From: Perkinsus marinus ATCC 50983
Taxonomy: Eukaryota > Perkinsozoa > Perkinsida > Perkinsidae
Reading direction: 5' to 3'
Length of the DNA: 64,000 nucleotides
Assembly (NCBI RefSeq): GCF_000006405.1
Contig: NW_003202100.1
Span: forward strand, 140,567-204,566
Below, one piece after another: positions 1 to 11,309 of this stretch. The notes below the pieces were generated by a model, which was not told where the DNA came from, ran no database searches, and was given only the letters and a program-made list of their open reading frames with translations. The position numbers and the translations under genes were made by a program. How positions within the stretch are numbered: the stretch's first letter is position 1; the number at the start of each line of letters is the position of its first letter.

Positions 1-805
1 GAGCCAGGCAGGGTAGCGGCACGTAGCTGGTACATAGCAGCATACCGATCAGAGAGCTTGGCCTTGGGGTCCATGAGACGCTGGGCGGCCTGAATGACAG
101 AATAGGAGGATAGCTGGGAGGAGGGCTAGTACCTCCTCAGTCTTAGTGGCATGCTGACGGGCCTTGGCTCCGATGGGGTCGACGGTGTTGAACTCGCTAC
201 GCTGAGCATCGGTGTTCTTGGTCTGCTTGAGGTCTAAGAGGGAAGGTGTAAAGGAGAGAAGTTGACAGGCAGTATTCATATTACTCTCAAGGGATTCGAC
301 GGCTAAGGTAGCGGTGTCCCGGATAGCCTCGTTCTCATGGGTCAGATAGGGACGGATCTTCTCAAGGGAGTCCACAGAGCCACACGCAGCGAGGCCTTCG
401 ATGGCTTCATGCCGCACCTGAAATAAACCAAAATGGTACTCGTTAATGAGTACCATGGTCGAGATCTCACCATGGGGTGCTCGTTAACGTCGTCCATGAC
501 GCTCTCGAGCTTCCATGCGCCTTCCAATCCATGCTCCATCTGGCCGATGCAATAGCATGCTTCATGTCGGAGGAGGACCTGGCAAGTTCGGTGAGGAGTG
601 GTATGAGCAACACGCATGCACATACCGATTTGGTCTCGGGCTCCAAAACCTTATAAAGAGCCTCAATCGCCTCAGAATCGTCCCGGCTGCGGGCATAGAA
701 GAGGGCGCGATACCTCTGTTCCACAGGGGCCTCAGGGTCGGCTAGGAGACCCTTAACCTCCTCCCAGGTAGGCTCATGATCATCACCGCGGAACTGTCTG
801 GACAT
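1..805 (-). CDS. DOHH: Deoxyhypusine hydroxylase, 3' part beyond the window edge
   Basis: HEAT-repeat di-iron enzyme that hydroxylates deoxyhypusine on eIF5A, completing hypusine. Exons read 626-805, 471-578, 133-417 and 1-89, joined in phase by short GT-AG introns. The start chosen (ATG at 803-805) gives MSRQFRGDDHEPTWEEVKGL, then a repeat ending EQRYRALFYARS. The family's metal-binding His-Glu pairs are visible in RHEACYCIGQM (exon 2) and HPMVRHEAIEGLA (exon 2/3 junction), followed by RDTATLAVESL. Exon 4 (DPKAKLSDRYAAMYQLR) begins the second half of the enzyme, whose remaining HEAT repeats lie outside the window. Family assignment rests on the paired HE motifs and repeat order. A longer in-frame start upstream exists but lacks family similarity. 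Confidence 0.85.
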
Positions 806-1335
806 TTGGGCTGGGTAGTAGTAATTGGAAACTGATTGTAGATCTAAGTTCACGCTATAGGATTCAAAACAGGTCCGGAACTTGGCCATCCATAGCTCAC
901 ACACGTTTTGCGCCACCTTCTACCTCGACAGCCCTCATCGGTACGCCCATTGGTCCTAAGACCCCGACACAATAGCTGTCCCCTCCACCATAGTTCTCTT
1001 ACGTACTAGGAATAACTCCCCCAGAATAGAAGAGCACCCAATAGAAGGACGCTACAAGACCAACTCAAGCCGAAAACCAGAGCCAAAAGTTTCTCCTCAA
1101 GTGCTCCAACACGACGTCACGCGCCACAAAATTCCCTCGCGGCGAGCCGCTGCCTAGTGCTGCTCACCATCACCACTACTGTGAACTCAACTCTCTCTCT
1201 CAGTGTTTCGAAAATTCACTATTAGAACCTCCGCATGTTATACGACGACGCCTTCCATATGACGGATGAGGGATATATCCACTCAAACGCTGTGCAATGA
1301 TAATAGTATCAAAAAGGTGCATCGTTGAACTTAGT
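806..1335. other. Intergenic stretch between DOHH and COX5B
   Basis: About 530 bases upstream of the DOHH start and downstream of the COX5B-like stop. I see no convincing exon, RNA or repeat. A short CT run occurs near 1190-1200. It presumably holds the DOHH 5' region and the COX5B 3' UTR. Confidence 0.5.
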
Positions 1336-2419
1336 TCACACGAGTATGTTCTTCCACCATACCAGGGAGTACACCCTTGCCAAGGACATAATCCTGGGCC
1401 CAGTACCCAACCTAAGCCATACTTCCAACTCCTCCGAGGCCTCTACCATAGATCTGCTCACCTCCCATCTGACCATCTCGTCCTTATTCCACATCTTATG
1501 CACCCTCTCTAGTGTCTTTAAGTCGAACATGTCACCATCCTGCAGCTTTAATAATGTTTAATAACAGAGCCTTTGCACTTACGGACATAAAAGTGTCTCT
1601 GACGAGGGTCTGCGTCCAGTAACGGTCCTCGTAGTAGAGCCGCACGAGCATGAAAATTTGATCACATTCTCCACAACGGTACATGAAACCTTCCCTGAGA
1701 GTGGTAGGATCACTACCAGCGACCGTTGAGTGAAGCGGTTACCTGCATCTAAACCACAAGGTGAAATGCTCCTCATCACCAACTCCCCCAGTGCAGGCTA
1801 CAACGCGCTCCTGACCCACAGCTGGGACCAGGACAGGGTTCTCTATAGTACCAAAAGGGCCGACAAAAGATGCCCCTCTCAAGTACTCGTATCTGCATAC
1901 CAGTCTTCCACCACCCGCACTTGACCACCAGTAGGATCTACAGCTCGATAAGCCCCATCATATGGCTCGAAGGTTCATCGACAATCTGAAGTCCCATGTC
2001 CCTGGCCAGGCCAATGTAGCTCTTAGATGGCAGAGCCTCTGGGTCCAACAGTGTTGCCTCTCCACGTATTCTATTATACCTAGGCAGTTGCGTTGTTGGG
2101 ATGAATACATAAGACCTATGAGGTACCAGTAGTCCTCTACGAAGCCTCGTTCGGTCTGTGGTGTGGCCATCAGAGTTTTCACGTCCTCAGGCATGGAGTC
2201 CAAGGGCAGAGCCCAATCGTCCTCAGACATACGGTGCCAATGACGATACCTACCGCATAGTCAGGTGAAGGGAGGGCAGTTGATCCTAGTAAGCGAACAG
2301 GAGATCCATGACCTAAAGTAGTACCATCTGCTTTGCTGCTTATTTGAGAGTAGAGTAGCTCGATTGGATAGGAGGGATGCCCCGAGGGAGCGGTTGAAGG
2401 TCCTCGTTAGCAGGGTCAT
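1336..2419 (-). CDS. COX5B: Cytochrome c oxidase subunit Vb-like protein (mitochondrial)
   Basis: Nuclear-encoded zinc-binding subunit of respiratory complex IV. The N-terminus (ATG 2417-2419, [20 protein letters not shown]) is basic and Ser/Leu rich, like a mitochondrial transit peptide. Spliced exons then give [39 protein letters not shown], and the family core: [33 protein letters not shown] and [12 protein letters not shown]. The core carries the CxGG...H and CxxC zinc-type residues of COX5B. An unusual C-terminal extension of about 90 residues follows the CxxC region and ends WWKNILV. At least five introns of about 36-60 nt interrupt it. Extended COX subunits are known from myzozoans, so I treat the extension as real. 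Assignment is good; exact exon ends were set by eye. Confidence 0.82.
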
Positions 2420-2982
2420 GATGGTACTGGCGACTAAAATTGACTTTTGGGCGATCCCGTTTGCATATGAGCGGAGCGACGCACTTTCTGCAAAATTTGT
2501 ACTTCGTATTTCGCCAGATCCGTTCAGAAATTGGAAAACAAAAAAGGGGAAAGATGTGATCGACAACATATTACCATCATTAGTGCTTACATGGCACTTA
2601 TTTCTTCCTCTTCCGTCTTTATATGACTCCAAGGTGTCATTCCCTTTCAATCGCTACGTAACAGCCGTCAAGAGTCCAGTGACTTCATGGCTCATATAAC
2701 TCGCTAATGTTATGTTTTCGTCCACAATGTGGACTCGACATACTTTCCCTACGACTGATTCCTTTTCCACGGCAATCTATCACGCCTATCGTATGGCCCG
2801 CAAGACCCTATCCGCCTTAGGTGTCTCTCCTCTCAAGGTGTATATGTATAGTGCCAGTTCCCGTTGAAGTGTAGCGATTCCTCTTGGCTTAACGACCAAG
2901 CTGCATAGAGCATTGTAGAGGTGTCCATGCTGCAGTGTAGCGTCTCTGGTGGTCTAGTTGAGTAACGAGATCTGTTGACTGA
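2420..2982. other. Intergenic region between divergent genes
   Basis: About 560 bases between the COX5B-like start (-) and the unidentified gene (+). It should contain both 5' regions. I recognise no exon, RNA gene or repeat. Confidence 0.4.
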
Positions 2983-4935
2983 ATGAATCGCAAGAATAGT
3001 GGAAGTTTTTTTAATCGACTCAGCGCCGTTATGTCAGCCGGGACGACAACGAACGAGATGAAGGCCTGGCGTGAGATCTTCGAAAAGGAGAGGGGGCAAC
3101 AGCGGAAATGGATCCAGAATGTGATTTGGTTGATACTATCTCACAACTTCACGTTCTTCATAGGCGTTCGAAGAGTATAAGAAAAGCGGCAAAAGGCTGA
3201 AACCTCGATACAAGTTTGACGGTGAGTAGCAGTAGTTGTAGAGGGGGATGTGCTATCGGCTCATATTGCCAGGCCGTGGGTCTACTATATGGATCGGTCT
3301 TAATGCCGATCCCTGCAAGGCCAAGTACCTAGCCAAGTTTGATCTTGGAACGAGTGATGAAGCTGATCCCACGGTGACGTGATGATACGAATCGATGATG
3401 GTACTATAGTTTCGTCTTAGGAGCCCTTCCCTGCACCCAAGAGCTCAGCTGTGAGGTTTTTGGAACAGGTCGGGAAAGAGGACAATCCCTGTTTGCATGG
3501 GGTGATACTTTTAGAGGTTCGCTCTCTCACCGTCACCATACTGTGAGTTTTCCACGAAGAAGATCCCTCGGGGTGAGCTATTGGCACGAGAGCCCTCAGG
3601 TAGGCTGAGCGTATGTGTTGGTTGATTATGGTCATTGGTAGACGCTGTCGGGGAGGAACTCCTTGTCCATGGCGTTAGTAGTGAGGAGGAGGGGAAAAGG
3701 GCCTACCTAGATTTCAGAAGAAGGACCACGGGGCCACAGCAAGTAACGTAGCGTTTGATATAGACGTCTTATCACGGTCTTCAGAGATGTAATGGGGTCC
3801 CTGTTACTACAGCTATGGAAGTAGGATGGACAGTGCCGGCTGAAGGGGAGGCTCAAACTAGGAAGAGAACCCTCTCAGCAGGTAGTGGGTCAGTCTCACC
3901 TAGTTCCTCTATTGCTGGCATCAGGAGCTTCTGAGGGCAATGCTAGAGGCCTGATGAAAGCCACATTTTACCGTCCCAAGATTGCCGGTCATGGTGTGCA
4001 TCGTCGAGAAGATGCCGGCGCCTTGGCATACTCTTGAAAGGGAGTCAGTCACTTTACCAATGTGTTGAGACATGTACTCATCGTCGTGTATACTCATCGT
4101 GCTTGCGTTGATTCTACTGCAGTAGAGAGGGAAGTTGTCGTAGCGATTTCTTTTTCATCTCTATGGTTTGCTCCGTCGCTACATTCGATGCCACGAATGT
4201 TTCCAATAGCGGTGCTTTGTCTAAGGAAGTCGACTATAGCGATGGTTCTAAGCCGGAAGTCCCAGCCCCACCACGCGCGTCGGTTGTGCTTAACATGATC
4301 CAAAATGAGGAGGGCCGGGACCAGCTGAACCAACAACAGGAGCCCCTCGTGGCATTGCTCAATCTCAAGGTCCTCAGTTTAGCTTGGCGCTGATGCTTTA
4401 TATCGTGCATGTTTTCAGGCACAGAAACTTGGCCTTGGCTTGAAAATCGCCAGTAGAGGATTTTCGCAACCATCGTTCATCACTAAGGCCAAGGTCTTGA
4501 CGACATGTGCTGCTCCTGTGAGTAGTGATGTAGAGAGAAATCTGCCTGACGCCGCTAAGATCGGCGAAGTTACCCCTGAAAATGCCAAGTATGCTATTGT
4601 CTGTGATACTACCTCTAGTGAGGAGGAAGTGGTAAACCCAGAGCCACCAATTAAAAAACAAAAAACTCATTCTGGAGCGCTGCTCAAGAATGCTCCTCAT
4701 GACACAAGCACTCTGATGCGGAAGAAAAGAGTCTTCATACAAGGACTCTCCTATGGAGGTGATGGACAATTGCTCACAGTTGGAATTTCATGCTCTGAAG
4801 TTAGATATAAAAGATGGCTCCTCGTTGGTGATATGCTGTACTATGAATGATGTTGAAGGAGGCGAAAGTGATATGCCTTTAGTCATCGAGGGTTTTGAAA
4901 GTGTGGATAAGGCAATAGTGGTATCGGCATGCTGA
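2983..4935 (+). CDS. Unidentified multi-exon gene, probably nuclear protein
   Basis: Not recognised. Exon 1 (ATG 2983, MNRKNSGSFFNRLSAVMSAG) ends WIQN before a 43-nt intron. The next exons give AFEEYKKSGKRLKPRYKFDG and GRGSTIWIGLNADPCKAKYL, then EPFPAPKSSAVRFLEQVGKE. After a poorly resolved stretch (3540-4160) the coding signal returns with SDGSKPEVPAPPRASVVLNM, LNQQQEPLVALLN and, after a 49-nt intron, AQKLGLGLKIASRGFSQPSF. A basic, NLS-like segment PPIKKQKTHSG and an acidic segment SSEEEVV suggest a nuclear protein. The reading seems to continue past 4850 by splicing (DIKDGSSLVICCTMNDVEGG), and possible exons to about 5500 could belong to it. Ends and middle exons are uncertain. Confidence 0.4.
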
Positions 4936-5695
4936 AGCAATAGTCCCCATGACGAAAGAATACCCCCTCCTCCGTTTTCTGTAGGGAGTATTTTCATATA
5001 GGCGCGCAATGTAACGTTTCTGCCGATTTTCAACGGAGGGCATAGCATGGGGACTGATCCATGATTTATTATTGACCTTTTACCATAATTTCTTCAATTG
5101 ATGATGACAACGAGGATATGGACCTGGCGAGGCGCTGAAGGATTTGTGGATTCTGAGAGCGCCTTGGTGAAGTTGAGCGCGGAAAGTATTAAAACTATTG
5201 TTGTCTACTTCTATTTGCTACCCATAATATCGTTACATATTTACTCAGTGTACTATGGCCACCTTATATGTGTAGGATGTGGTAAAGAGGAGCTGAAAGG
5301 TCGGTGTCATTATTTCGCACTACTACAAGTGTTCTCATGGGAAAGCAATAGTTCTTCGGTAACTAGCGACGACATTTTTTCACAGAGGTGCTCGTGAAGA
5401 TTCCGTGTTGGTGGAATTGCGCGGTATTGGCAGTTCTGTGCTATCCATGGTGCTTCTTATGTGGTTGTGGTTGTCGGAATATTCGCAGTTTCGATCACGG
5501 TTCACCATGCTGCTGCAGACTTATACCACACCTCGATCAATATGAAGTGCTTTGTGTGGTAGGGGATAGTAGCACTTTTCTTATACTGTAGCACTCTTTG
5601 GGGAGATCGCTATTACAACTACCTCTTGACAGGAACGTCTGTCGTGTTTGAGTATCTCAGCCTTTTAGCGTAGTAGTTGATCGAGATGCTATTCT
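4936..5695 (+). other. Poorly resolved stretch, possibly 3' exons of the preceding gene
   Basis: Short coding-looking pieces occur (for example DDDNEDMDLARR near 5100 and REDSVLVELRGIGSSVLSMV near 5390-5450) between plausible GT-AG sites. No family could be recognised and no single splice path is convincing. This stretch also holds the promoter of LSM2. Confidence 0.3.
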
Positions 5696-6326
5696 TCGAC
5701 TTCTTCCAGAACCTCGTGGACAGCAACGCCCAGGTCACAGTGGAGATGAAGAATGACGTTCAAATAACGGGTAGTATCTTGAGGTGGAAGACAGCAGTGA
5801 CAGAGGAGCTGCTCGTCAGGCACGTTGCCAGCAGTGGATCAGTATTTCAATGTTAAACTGAAGAACATCTCTATCAACAATCCGGAACAGGTATTATTTT
5901 CGTGGCGCGTGACGCTAAACTCTAGCGAATAGCATTAGAGTGAGGTGTCAATATGAGTATCCCTTGTATTAGCCGTGGTCATGAATTTCTCCAACGCGGG
6001 AATATGGGCTATCATATTAACAAGGAATCATGTGAAATGGTATCACCATGATATGAACCGTATCATAAACATATTGGGTCTTATGTATCCGTAGAAATCT
6101 CGGCCCTTCCCCTCAGTACCCTCATCTCCTCTCTCTACGTAATTGTTTTATCCGAGGCAGCGTTGTACGTTATGTCCACTTACCCGATATGTACACACAG
6201 GTGAGCGCGGCCGCAGGTCCATGATGATGATGATGCTGTTGTTTATGCTTATAGAGCTTAACTGATCAATGCCGGAAAGAGCTCGCAGCACAAAGCGGTG
6301 TCAATAGGATAGAGCCTGCCAAGTAA
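5696..6326 (+). CDS. LSM2: U6 snRNA-associated Sm-like protein LSm2
   Basis: Subunit of the LSm1-7 (mRNA decay) and LSm2-8 (U6 snRNP) rings. Exon 1 starts MLFFDFFQNLVDSNAQVTVE and contains the Sm1 motif. After an intron the chain continues VDQYFNVKLKNISINNPEQ, the strongly conserved second half of Sm1. A long intron of about 220 nt (5892-6112) follows, then Sm2: RNCFIRGSVVRYVHLPDMYT, including the IRGxxVRYV signature. The last exon ends RKELAAQSGVNRIEPAK. Total length is about 95 residues, as usual for LSm2. The order of motifs and the near full-length match to the family make the call secure. Confidence 0.93.
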
Positions 6327-6435
6327 CCGTTGAGCGCGAATACAATTTACCGACTCCCCGCTCTGTTGAGTTATCATCACACGATGAAGAACTCCGTACC
6401 ATCGTAGTCGTTGTGGTACTTTGTTTGTACACGTA

Positions 6436-8073
6436 TGGCTCGGTTTGGCGTGGATGCGTTGTGGGATGCTGACATGTCCTCATCTTCGGATGGAGAAGAG
6501 GAGGAGACGGACGACAGCCCTTTCCACGAGACTAAGACCATGGCTACGGGAGAATGGGATAAACTATTGAAGGGCACGGTAGTAAGAGAGGGCGATGAAT
6601 GCCTGTTAGTGGGGGAGGTATTCGACGTAGTAGAAGCACGTGCGTAATAGGCTGGACGATATGCATGTACTCAACTGTGTGTCTTGGTGACCATGTGGGA
6701 ATTCTGAGGAAATTTTCGAGAGTTTTTGTTGGTGTTTGTATACGTCTGCCCTAAGTCGTATGTGACTGTTCATAATATAGCGAGGAAACTCCTGAGTTGG
6801 GCTGAGGAAACCAAACATATATTCCAACACTGCTAGGTATTGGATCCCTCTACTATTACTTCAACGGATGGCATTGACGAGGACATGCTCTTTGAAGTGG
6901 GTGGGGAGGCTTCTGGAGAAGAAGAGGAGGAAGAGAAGCCGTCTAAGACTAAGGCGTCCGGGTTCGTGTACTGCATCTATCGCGGGCGTTACTTTATCGT
7001 GCAGATCTCCTGTTGTGGAAGAGGTCTTCAGTGGAGGGGGCCGAGCCCAGCCAGGAGCATTCACTGCATATAAGCCTACTTACTACGATATGGTCTCTGA
7101 TGAGGTAGCTACTACCACTACTGGATCCTCCCTGCTTGGTCAATGGCCAAAACTCCGACATGTAGTACGATCGGTCCTCGGGGGCTAGCAGTGCTTCTCT
7201 CGGTCAGCCGTATCTACAGCAGCACCTCTCTTTCCGTCCTAGCTTTGGTGTAGATGCTCGAATGGCAATGCCAGTGGAGTCCACTCTTAACAGACATCGG
7301 ATAAAGGTAGGCTCTGAGGACTCCATCGCGATCGATCCTGTACGGTAGGTCCTCCCATCAGTGCTGCCTCCTTCTCCAGAGACCGTCCCTGCCCCCTTTG
7401 TTGAACAGTGTTTCTCGGCGTTCACCTCAGTCGAAGGTAACACATCCATTACACTAGAGTGTTGTTGGTAGTAGTAGTCTTACTGTTAGGATCTACTGTG
7501 GCTTTGGAACTGTACGATCTCTATCGCTCATATGAAGGCTCCCCGAATGTGCAACGGAGGAAGAGTATCTTTTCTCTACTCTCTGGCATGCTGGAAGGTA
7601 TTCTTCGTCTTAACCCATCATTCGGCGGCGATCGTATAGTAACCAACAGGCTTGATGAGAATCTGTTCTCATCTGTGTCCAGCCCAGCCTGAAAATTATA
7701 GATATTTTCTGGAGTCTTTGTAGAGGATGGAATATTATTTTCTCCCTATATGGAACGGTCATGGAGCTCCCATTGCCTCGTTGTTGATCAGATGATGCTA
7801 CTGAGGGGGATGACGATCTACGTCCCTGGTTGTCGGAGATCAACCTACCCATCCCTTCTGGGTCCGATCCTCTAGAGCGAGCTTTCCATCAGCTCTTGGC
7901 TACTAAAGTAAGTCTCACTCCACAGGTTAGCTCATACCCCGGGATCTGTGCTCAGGTGGCAGAGGCGTCCAGATCCTTGCAGGCAGCGGGATACCCCCGA
8001 CTGGCTCGTATCGCTGCCATCCTAGGCTTCGATTCGGCAGACTGGGAGAGTGCACGAAGTAGTAGCAGTAGTG

Positions 8074-8110
<37 letters not shown>

Positions 8111-8118
8111 CAGTAGTG

Positions 8119-8206
<88 letters not shown>

Positions 8207-8214
8207 CAGTAGTG

Positions 8215-8269
<55 letters not shown>

Positions 8270-9871
8270 CGTGATTTCGATTGTAACGTGACGGGTGTCG
8301 TAGGTGAAGGGACGGTATCCCTTCTCAAGCAGCAGTTGGCCCAGTGGAAGTTGGACAGCCCTGGGGAGTTCATCAAAGGGAACACTGTCACTGCGGTGTA
8401 CCGACTCCTTGCAGGTTGGTACCTTTACAGAGTGATCTCTGCTTTAGAAGTTCTGTCAGGTGAGGTTCATTCGGAAGAGGTCCTCAGCCGTTGCCCAACC
8501 TGGACCGCTAAGCTCGCTGCATACTACTGTTATGGCACTAAGGCTGACGGGAAGCGATAGTAAGTTGTCGTCAACTGCTGTAGTCACATTATTGCTGTTC
8601 ATCATGTTCCTCTCAGCTCACTCGTGGAGAGTATCAAAGCTGTGGGCCAGGGCTCCGGTATAGAGTGGGAGCTCTTGAGAGTTCGAGCAGGGATCGCCAC
8701 CCCCGATAGGTACCCACTGGGGGCCGTCGTATCTGCCATGTCGTTCTTCCTCCTCAGCTTAGCCGAGTCACTACTTTGTTGCTCAACAGCTGAGCCATTC
8801 ACCGCCTTCTTATCGTACCTCACCTATACGACAATCGATGCAGGTCGGCCTTCCATTCGCATCAGCTTTCGTACACCATCATCATCATGAGCATTCTAGA
8901 TGCAACCTTGGAGTCCCTGCCGGCAGCTCGGTTGGCATCTGTAACGGCTCAGTGGCTGGAAAGTGTTGGTCTCTGGCAGTGGGCAGCTTTGGTGAGCTCA
9001 TTGATGCTGCTGGCCCTCTTCCTCCCCGAATCGCCTCTGTCTTTGTAGGTGTACTGCGAGTACCTCCTGGTGCCCTCATCGAGTGTCCAGCTGTTGGTGA
9101 CTGATCTGCTCTACCGTAATATGCCACGACCGTCGGACTCTTTTCGCCGCATTGTCCTGAGCCAGCCCGTAGATGACCAAGGCACTCCAGTGTAGGTCTA
9201 TTCCTCGTCATCATCATCATCATCAATCCAGGCTAGGATCCTACGTGTAGGTTCTGTTCGAGAGAAGCATTGCTTCCTCAGCCGGTGGTGGCAGCTCTCA
9301 GTGCCCTTATGGGAGAGGATGACCTCAACGCCTTGTTATGGTCGGCTGCGGCTCCGAGATTTGAACTACACACAAGAGACTCCCGTATAACTGTAGCCAT
9401 ACTCGGTAATTGCTGATGGTCTGTGCTCAGGTCTGGCCGGAGCAGTTTGCTACATGAATGCTGGCGATTGGCGAGAAGCCGCTCGAGTGATGGACCGTGA
9501 GGTGAGAGGCCCTTCTACAGCTACTGCTACCATACTCCTGCCTTGTCAGTTATTGACTGCTCTCGAGGACGTCATCCTCGGAGGAGACTCTCCGAATAGT
9601 CGGATGAGTGGTATGGTATCGCGGCTGGCGTTCCTGGCCAGTGGTAGTACCAACAGCAGTAGTGCCGATCCTATGAAGGATTGGATACACTTTGCCAACG
9701 CTGTACTCTGGAGGCTTCTGAATACTCCTCGGAAAGGGGTGTCATCCCTAGGTACTGCAAGATGATGATGTACTCACATCTACCTTCATCGCCAAATGCA
9801 AGGCCTGTAACCATCTAGGAATAGAGAAAGACGCACTCCTCCGAGAGGCGTATGTGCCCGCAACAGGCTGA
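6436..9871 (+). CDS. NUP96: NUP96/Nup145C-like nucleoporin, multi-exon
   Basis: Helical scaffold nucleoporin of the Y-complex. The strongest similarity is in the alpha-solenoid: ICAQVAEASRSLQAAGYPRL (7945-8020), then the equivalent of the family QLxxW...RLxxLLxG segment, LLKQQLAQW to AVYRLLAG (8310-8413). TWTAKLAAYYCYG (8500-8535) corresponds to the family DWKRxLxxxLWYG, and a later part contains QWLESVGLWQWAAL (8950-8993). The last exons give WPEQF, MNAGDWREAARVMDREV and CKACNHLGIEKDALLREAYV, stop 9869-9871. The N-terminal part (6436-7440) is acidic (SSSDGEEEETDD; GEEEEEEKPSKTKASG) and less certain. Introns hold a mobile-looking element (6660-6823) and an AGT microsatellite (8059-8303). I see no GLFG/Nup98 half. 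The start codon and N-terminal exons are tentative. Confidence 0.68.
6660..6823 (-). repeat. Short interspersed element (family 1) in a NUP96 intron
   Basis: On the minus strand it opens ATATATGTTTGGTTTCCTCAG and closes with AGTTGAGTACATGCATAT. The same two ends and the internal block TTTCCTCAGAATT recur at 11619-11768 and six times in the 19-39 kb array. No long terminal inverted repeat is visible; only ATATG is shared by the two ends. Here it fills almost the whole intron between the EVFDVV and LDPSTITSTDG exons. Confidence 0.7.
8059..8303 (+). repeat. AGT trinucleotide microsatellite inside a NUP96 intron
   Basis: About 210 bases of nearly pure AGT (with a few AGC and GGT variants) from 8059 to about 8270. 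Read as coding it gives a long serine run, but the tract begins exactly at a usable donor (CACGAA/GTAGTAG). An acceptor follows at TGTCGTAG (8296-8303). Splicing there joins DWESAR to EGTVSLLKQQLAQW in phase, restoring a continuous NUP96-like helix. I therefore read it as a 245-nt intron. Confidence 0.75.
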
Positions 9872-10013
9872 CCGACTTCGTCATTATTGCCTTCAGGTCC
9901 TCTAAGAACTCCAGTTCCTAGCAACGTGTATCTGTTTCAACGTCAGGCAGCTTGTGTAGTGGAGTTCTTCAATTTGTCGTCGGGGCAGGGTTGTAGGCAG
10001 TAGGTTTGTGTAT

Positions 10014-11309
10014 ATGCCACTCTGCTGCTTGCGAGCAGCTCCTGCCTTGAGAGCATTGCCCTTTGCCCGTCCTCGACAGCTGTGCCGTCTTTTTTGCTCA
10101 ATACCATCAACGACCCCTGGAAATGCCAAGTGTGACTTCTGCTACTCTTGCAGCAACGACGACCCTTTTAGAACGGTTGTGGACGGCGAAGGCACGGGCC
10201 ATGCGGAGCTGCTACAGCGGTTTACCCCGCGGCCCTTCAACCCACGCTTCGCCTACACCAGCCGGCCCTTCTTCCCTATCTGTGCTAAGAACATGAGGAA
10301 CGGTCATGGCCGACAGGTGAGCCGCTTGTGCTGATGCCCTATGGTGATGATGATGGTACTGAGTGGAGGTCCAAAAGAAAAAGAAGAAACGTGTTAGAGG
10401 ACGAGGGAAAAGTCAACGCGGTATCAAATTGCAACACGATCGAGGAATGGACGTGGTAAGGATGGCGAACGACACCTGTTATCATTCGCACATGGAATAA
10501 CCTTCTAGGACCCCGAAACTTGGGATGGCGGGAATCGGGCATATTACACTAAGTGAGGTTCAGTTGGTAGCATGCTTGTTCACTATAAGGTAGGTTCCCC
10601 AAATGGCCTGGAGCTAAACGGGAGATGTCCAGCAAGTACCAGCAGCTTGAGACACTAAGTCTAGCTAGATTAAGGTTGAAGTGGCGCTGCGGAGCTTGTC
10701 TCTATCCCGCTAGTTTTCAGGAAGTTCATCGAGTACGGTCGGCTAGACACGAGGTATCCAATCACTCAGCGGCACCTTTTCGAGAGCAGATGCGTCAAAC
10801 GTGTTCGGAATGGCGTTCGGCTTTTCAACTACAACGATTATCCCTTCCCGTAGTGCCTCATCTTTGTCATCGAGGACCGATGCGGCCTTCCATAGGTATA
10901 AAGTCGATATCGAGGTTGCTAGTGTGGACCAGTCGTCTATAGACATGATCAAGCGAGTTGGTGGCAGCGTCACTGTGGTGTAGGTAGCTTAGCCCGTGAC
11001 GGTTCGTTTCAGTTGCCTGCAGGTATATGGAACGAGTGGCGCTACGCGCTCACATCAAACCGTGGAAATTCGAGGTCCTCCCCAAGACGGCTAGACCTAA
11101 CTTGGCAATGGTTCATTACATGGAGAAGATGAGGGCAAGAGGGGCGAAAGTTCGGTGAGATGTGTGGCAACAGGTTGAGCTGATGACAGCGCAGATACAT
11201 CAAGCCGTTGTGGCTGTTGGATGAGGAACAGCGTGTTCGCGCACAACTTCGTGAGGAGATGGCAGAAGAAGACATCGCCAAGGAGACAATCCCAGAGCTA
11301 AACTCATGA
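10014..11309 (+). CDS. MRPL15: Mitochondrial large-subunit ribosomal protein uL15m
   Basis: Homologue of bacterial L15. The N-terminus (ATG 10014, MPLCCLRAAPALRALPFARP) is rich in Ala, Leu, Arg and Ser and lacks early acidic residues, as expected for a mitochondrial targeting peptide. Spliced exons then give VQKKKKKRVRGRGKSQRG (the basic GRG loop), GRFPKWPGAKREMSSKYQQL, LARLRL and FIEYGRLDTRYPITQRHLFE. The family signature follows in YKVDIEVASVDQSSIDMIKR, then VGGSVTVV, where L15 has a conserved IE.A..A..aIE..GG. The C-terminal extension (RVALRAHIKPWKFEVLPKTA, then YIKPLWLLDEEQRVRAQLRE) is typical of mitochondrial forms. Introns are about 42-55 nt. Stop at 11307-11309. Confidence 0.87.

Noticed and set aside
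7927-8391. Proteins rich in Ser, Val or Tyr across the AGT tract
   Set aside because: All are translations of one microsatellite in different frames. An in-phase GT-AG intron removes it from the NUP96-like gene.
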